Origin: Lachnoclostridium sp. UBA739
GTDB taxonomy: Bacteria > Bacillota_A > Clostridia > Lachnospirales > Lachnospiraceae
Length of the DNA stretch: 14,889 nt
Assembly (NCBI GenBank): GCA_002297865.1
Contig: DBKX01000241.1
Coordinates: 1-14,889 of the forward strand
Direction: 5' to 3'
The position numbers and the translations under genes were made by a program. A model generated the notes under the pieces. The model searched no databases. It saw only the letters and a program-made list of their open reading frames with translations, and was not told the DNA's origin. Shown one piece after another: positions 14,297 to 14,889 of this stretch (positions are counted from its first letter, which is position 1; every line of letters begins with the position of its first letter).

Positions 14297-14668
14297 ATGG
14301 ATATACTGAAACAATTATTTCTTATCTTTCTTTTGTGTTTATGTGGTGAAATAATATCCGATCTTCTGCCATTTGCTTTTCCTGCTAGTGTCATAAGCTT
14401 GCTTCTTCTTTTCCTGCTGTTGATATTGCGCATTCTAAAAAAAGAGCAGGTGGCAAAAGTATCTGATTTTCTCTTAAATACCATGGCTTTTTTCTTTATA
14501 CCTGCCGGAGTATCTATTATTGAAAAGTATGAACTAATCAAAGATTCACTATTTCCACTGTTCATTATCACAATTATTACTACGGTATTTACCTTTGTCG
14601 TGACAGGTTATACCGTTTCCTTTTTTATAAAACTTATGAAAAAAAGGGAGGCAAGAAAACATGAGTGA
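14297..14668 (+). CDS. lrgA: CidA/LrgA family holin-like membrane protein
   Basis: A hydrophobic protein of 123 residues with about four membrane spans and a charged tail (KLMKKREARKHE), the usual size for CidA/LrgA. The motifs CGEIISDLLPFAFPASVIS near the N-terminus and FFFIPAGVSIIEKY in the middle are diagnostic. Members act with LrgB/CidB in the membrane and affect murein hydrolase activity and export of small metabolites such as pyruvate. AAGGAG lies about 9 bp before the ATG. Its stop overlaps the next start by 8 bp, giving the standard lrgA-lrgB pair. No lytS/lytR regulator is in view. CidA and LrgA cannot be separated by sequence alone. Confidence 0.92.
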   Translation: MDILKQLFLIFLLCLCGEIISDLLPFAFPASVISLLLLFLLLILRILKKEQVAKVSDFLLNTMAFFFIPAGVSIIEKYELIKDSLFPLFIITIITTVFTFVVTGYTVSFFIKLMKKREARKHE

Positions 14669-14889
14669 ATTTTACGCTAATCCATTATTCGGTATTACAC
14701 TTACTATATTGGCATTCTGCTTTGGGGTATTTCTCAATCGAAAAACCAAAAGTCCCATTGTCAATCCTCTTTTAATTGCCATTATTTTTGTTATTACTAT
14801 CCTTAAACTCTTTGATATTCCTTTACAAGCATATAACAATGGAGGTAATATCATCAATATGTTTATTGGTCCTGCAACCGCAGTACTAA
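14661..14889 (+). CDS. lrgB: LrgB/CidB family membrane protein (partial, cut by window end)
   Basis: The frame begins with an ATG at 14661, overlapping the lrgA stop by 8 bp, with GGGAGG (14646-14651) 9 bp upstream. It stays open to the window edge, giving 76 codons of a protein normally about 230 residues long. The visible part has hydrophobic spans (FGITLTILAFCFGVFL; IVNPLLIAIIFVITIL) and the family motif YNNGGNIINMFIGPATAVL. It pairs with LrgA in the membrane. Confidence 0.93.
   Translation, partial: MSEFYANPLFGITLTILAFCFGVFLNRKTKSPIVNPLLIAIIFVITILKLFDIPLQAYNNGGNIINMFIGPATAVL

Noticed and set aside
1..14889. CRISPR arrays, tRNA or rRNA genes, transposases or integrases
   Set aside because: None seen on either strand: no regularly spaced repeats, no cloverleaf-like or rRNA-like stretch, and no recombinase motifs in any substantial frame.

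Overview
The window is AT-rich DNA with strong AGGAGG-type ribosome binding sites, consensus sigma-A-like promoters and a Gram-positive (DinR-type) LexA box. This fits a low-GC Firmicute, most likely a clostridial or Lachnospiraceae-like bacterium; species cannot be read from the sequence.

Region 1 (about 49-7379) is a compact peptide natural-product (RiPP) operon, entirely on the minus strand and driven by a perfect TTGACA-N17-TATAAT promoter. Gene order in transcription is: acyl carrier protein, a 34-residue Cys-rich precursor peptide, a radical SAM/SPASM maturase, a BtrH_N-like protein, an FtsX-type ABC permease, its ATPase, a second radical SAM/SPASM enzyme, and a fusion of a PqqD-like peptide-recognition domain with an M50 membrane zinc protease. 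The precursor gene (6668-6772) is very short and easily missed; its product has a nine-acid leader and a C-terminal CPGNGGGFCCC segment. The set resembles, from memory, the clostridial Cys-rich peptide (CcpM / Clo7bot-type) maturation cassettes, with added acyl carrier and acyltransferase-like partners. A plausible scheme: the leader is bound by the recognition domain, the radical SAM enzymes modify the core, the ACP/BtrH-like pair adds or processes a carrier-bound group, the M50 protease trims the leader, and the ABC pair exports the product or protects the producer.

The operon lies between two 48-bp direct repeats (1-48 and 7380-7427, 45/48 identical), each ending in a LexA box. This suggests the operon is an insertion next to an SOS-regulated promoter. 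No integrase is visible between the repeats.

Region 2 (7410-9064) is an SOS operon: a LexA box in the promoter spacer, a 90-residue unknown protein, and a Y-family DNA polymerase with a beta-clamp motif.

Region 3 (9117-14889) is ordinary chromosome: a small two-helix membrane protein (-), uracil phosphoribosyltransferase (+), a PAS-only protein overlapping aldose 1-epimerase (-), a protein like the MetH activation domain (-), a cold shock protein (-), and the start of an lrgAB operon (+) with a possible leader hairpin. The last gene is cut by the window edge.
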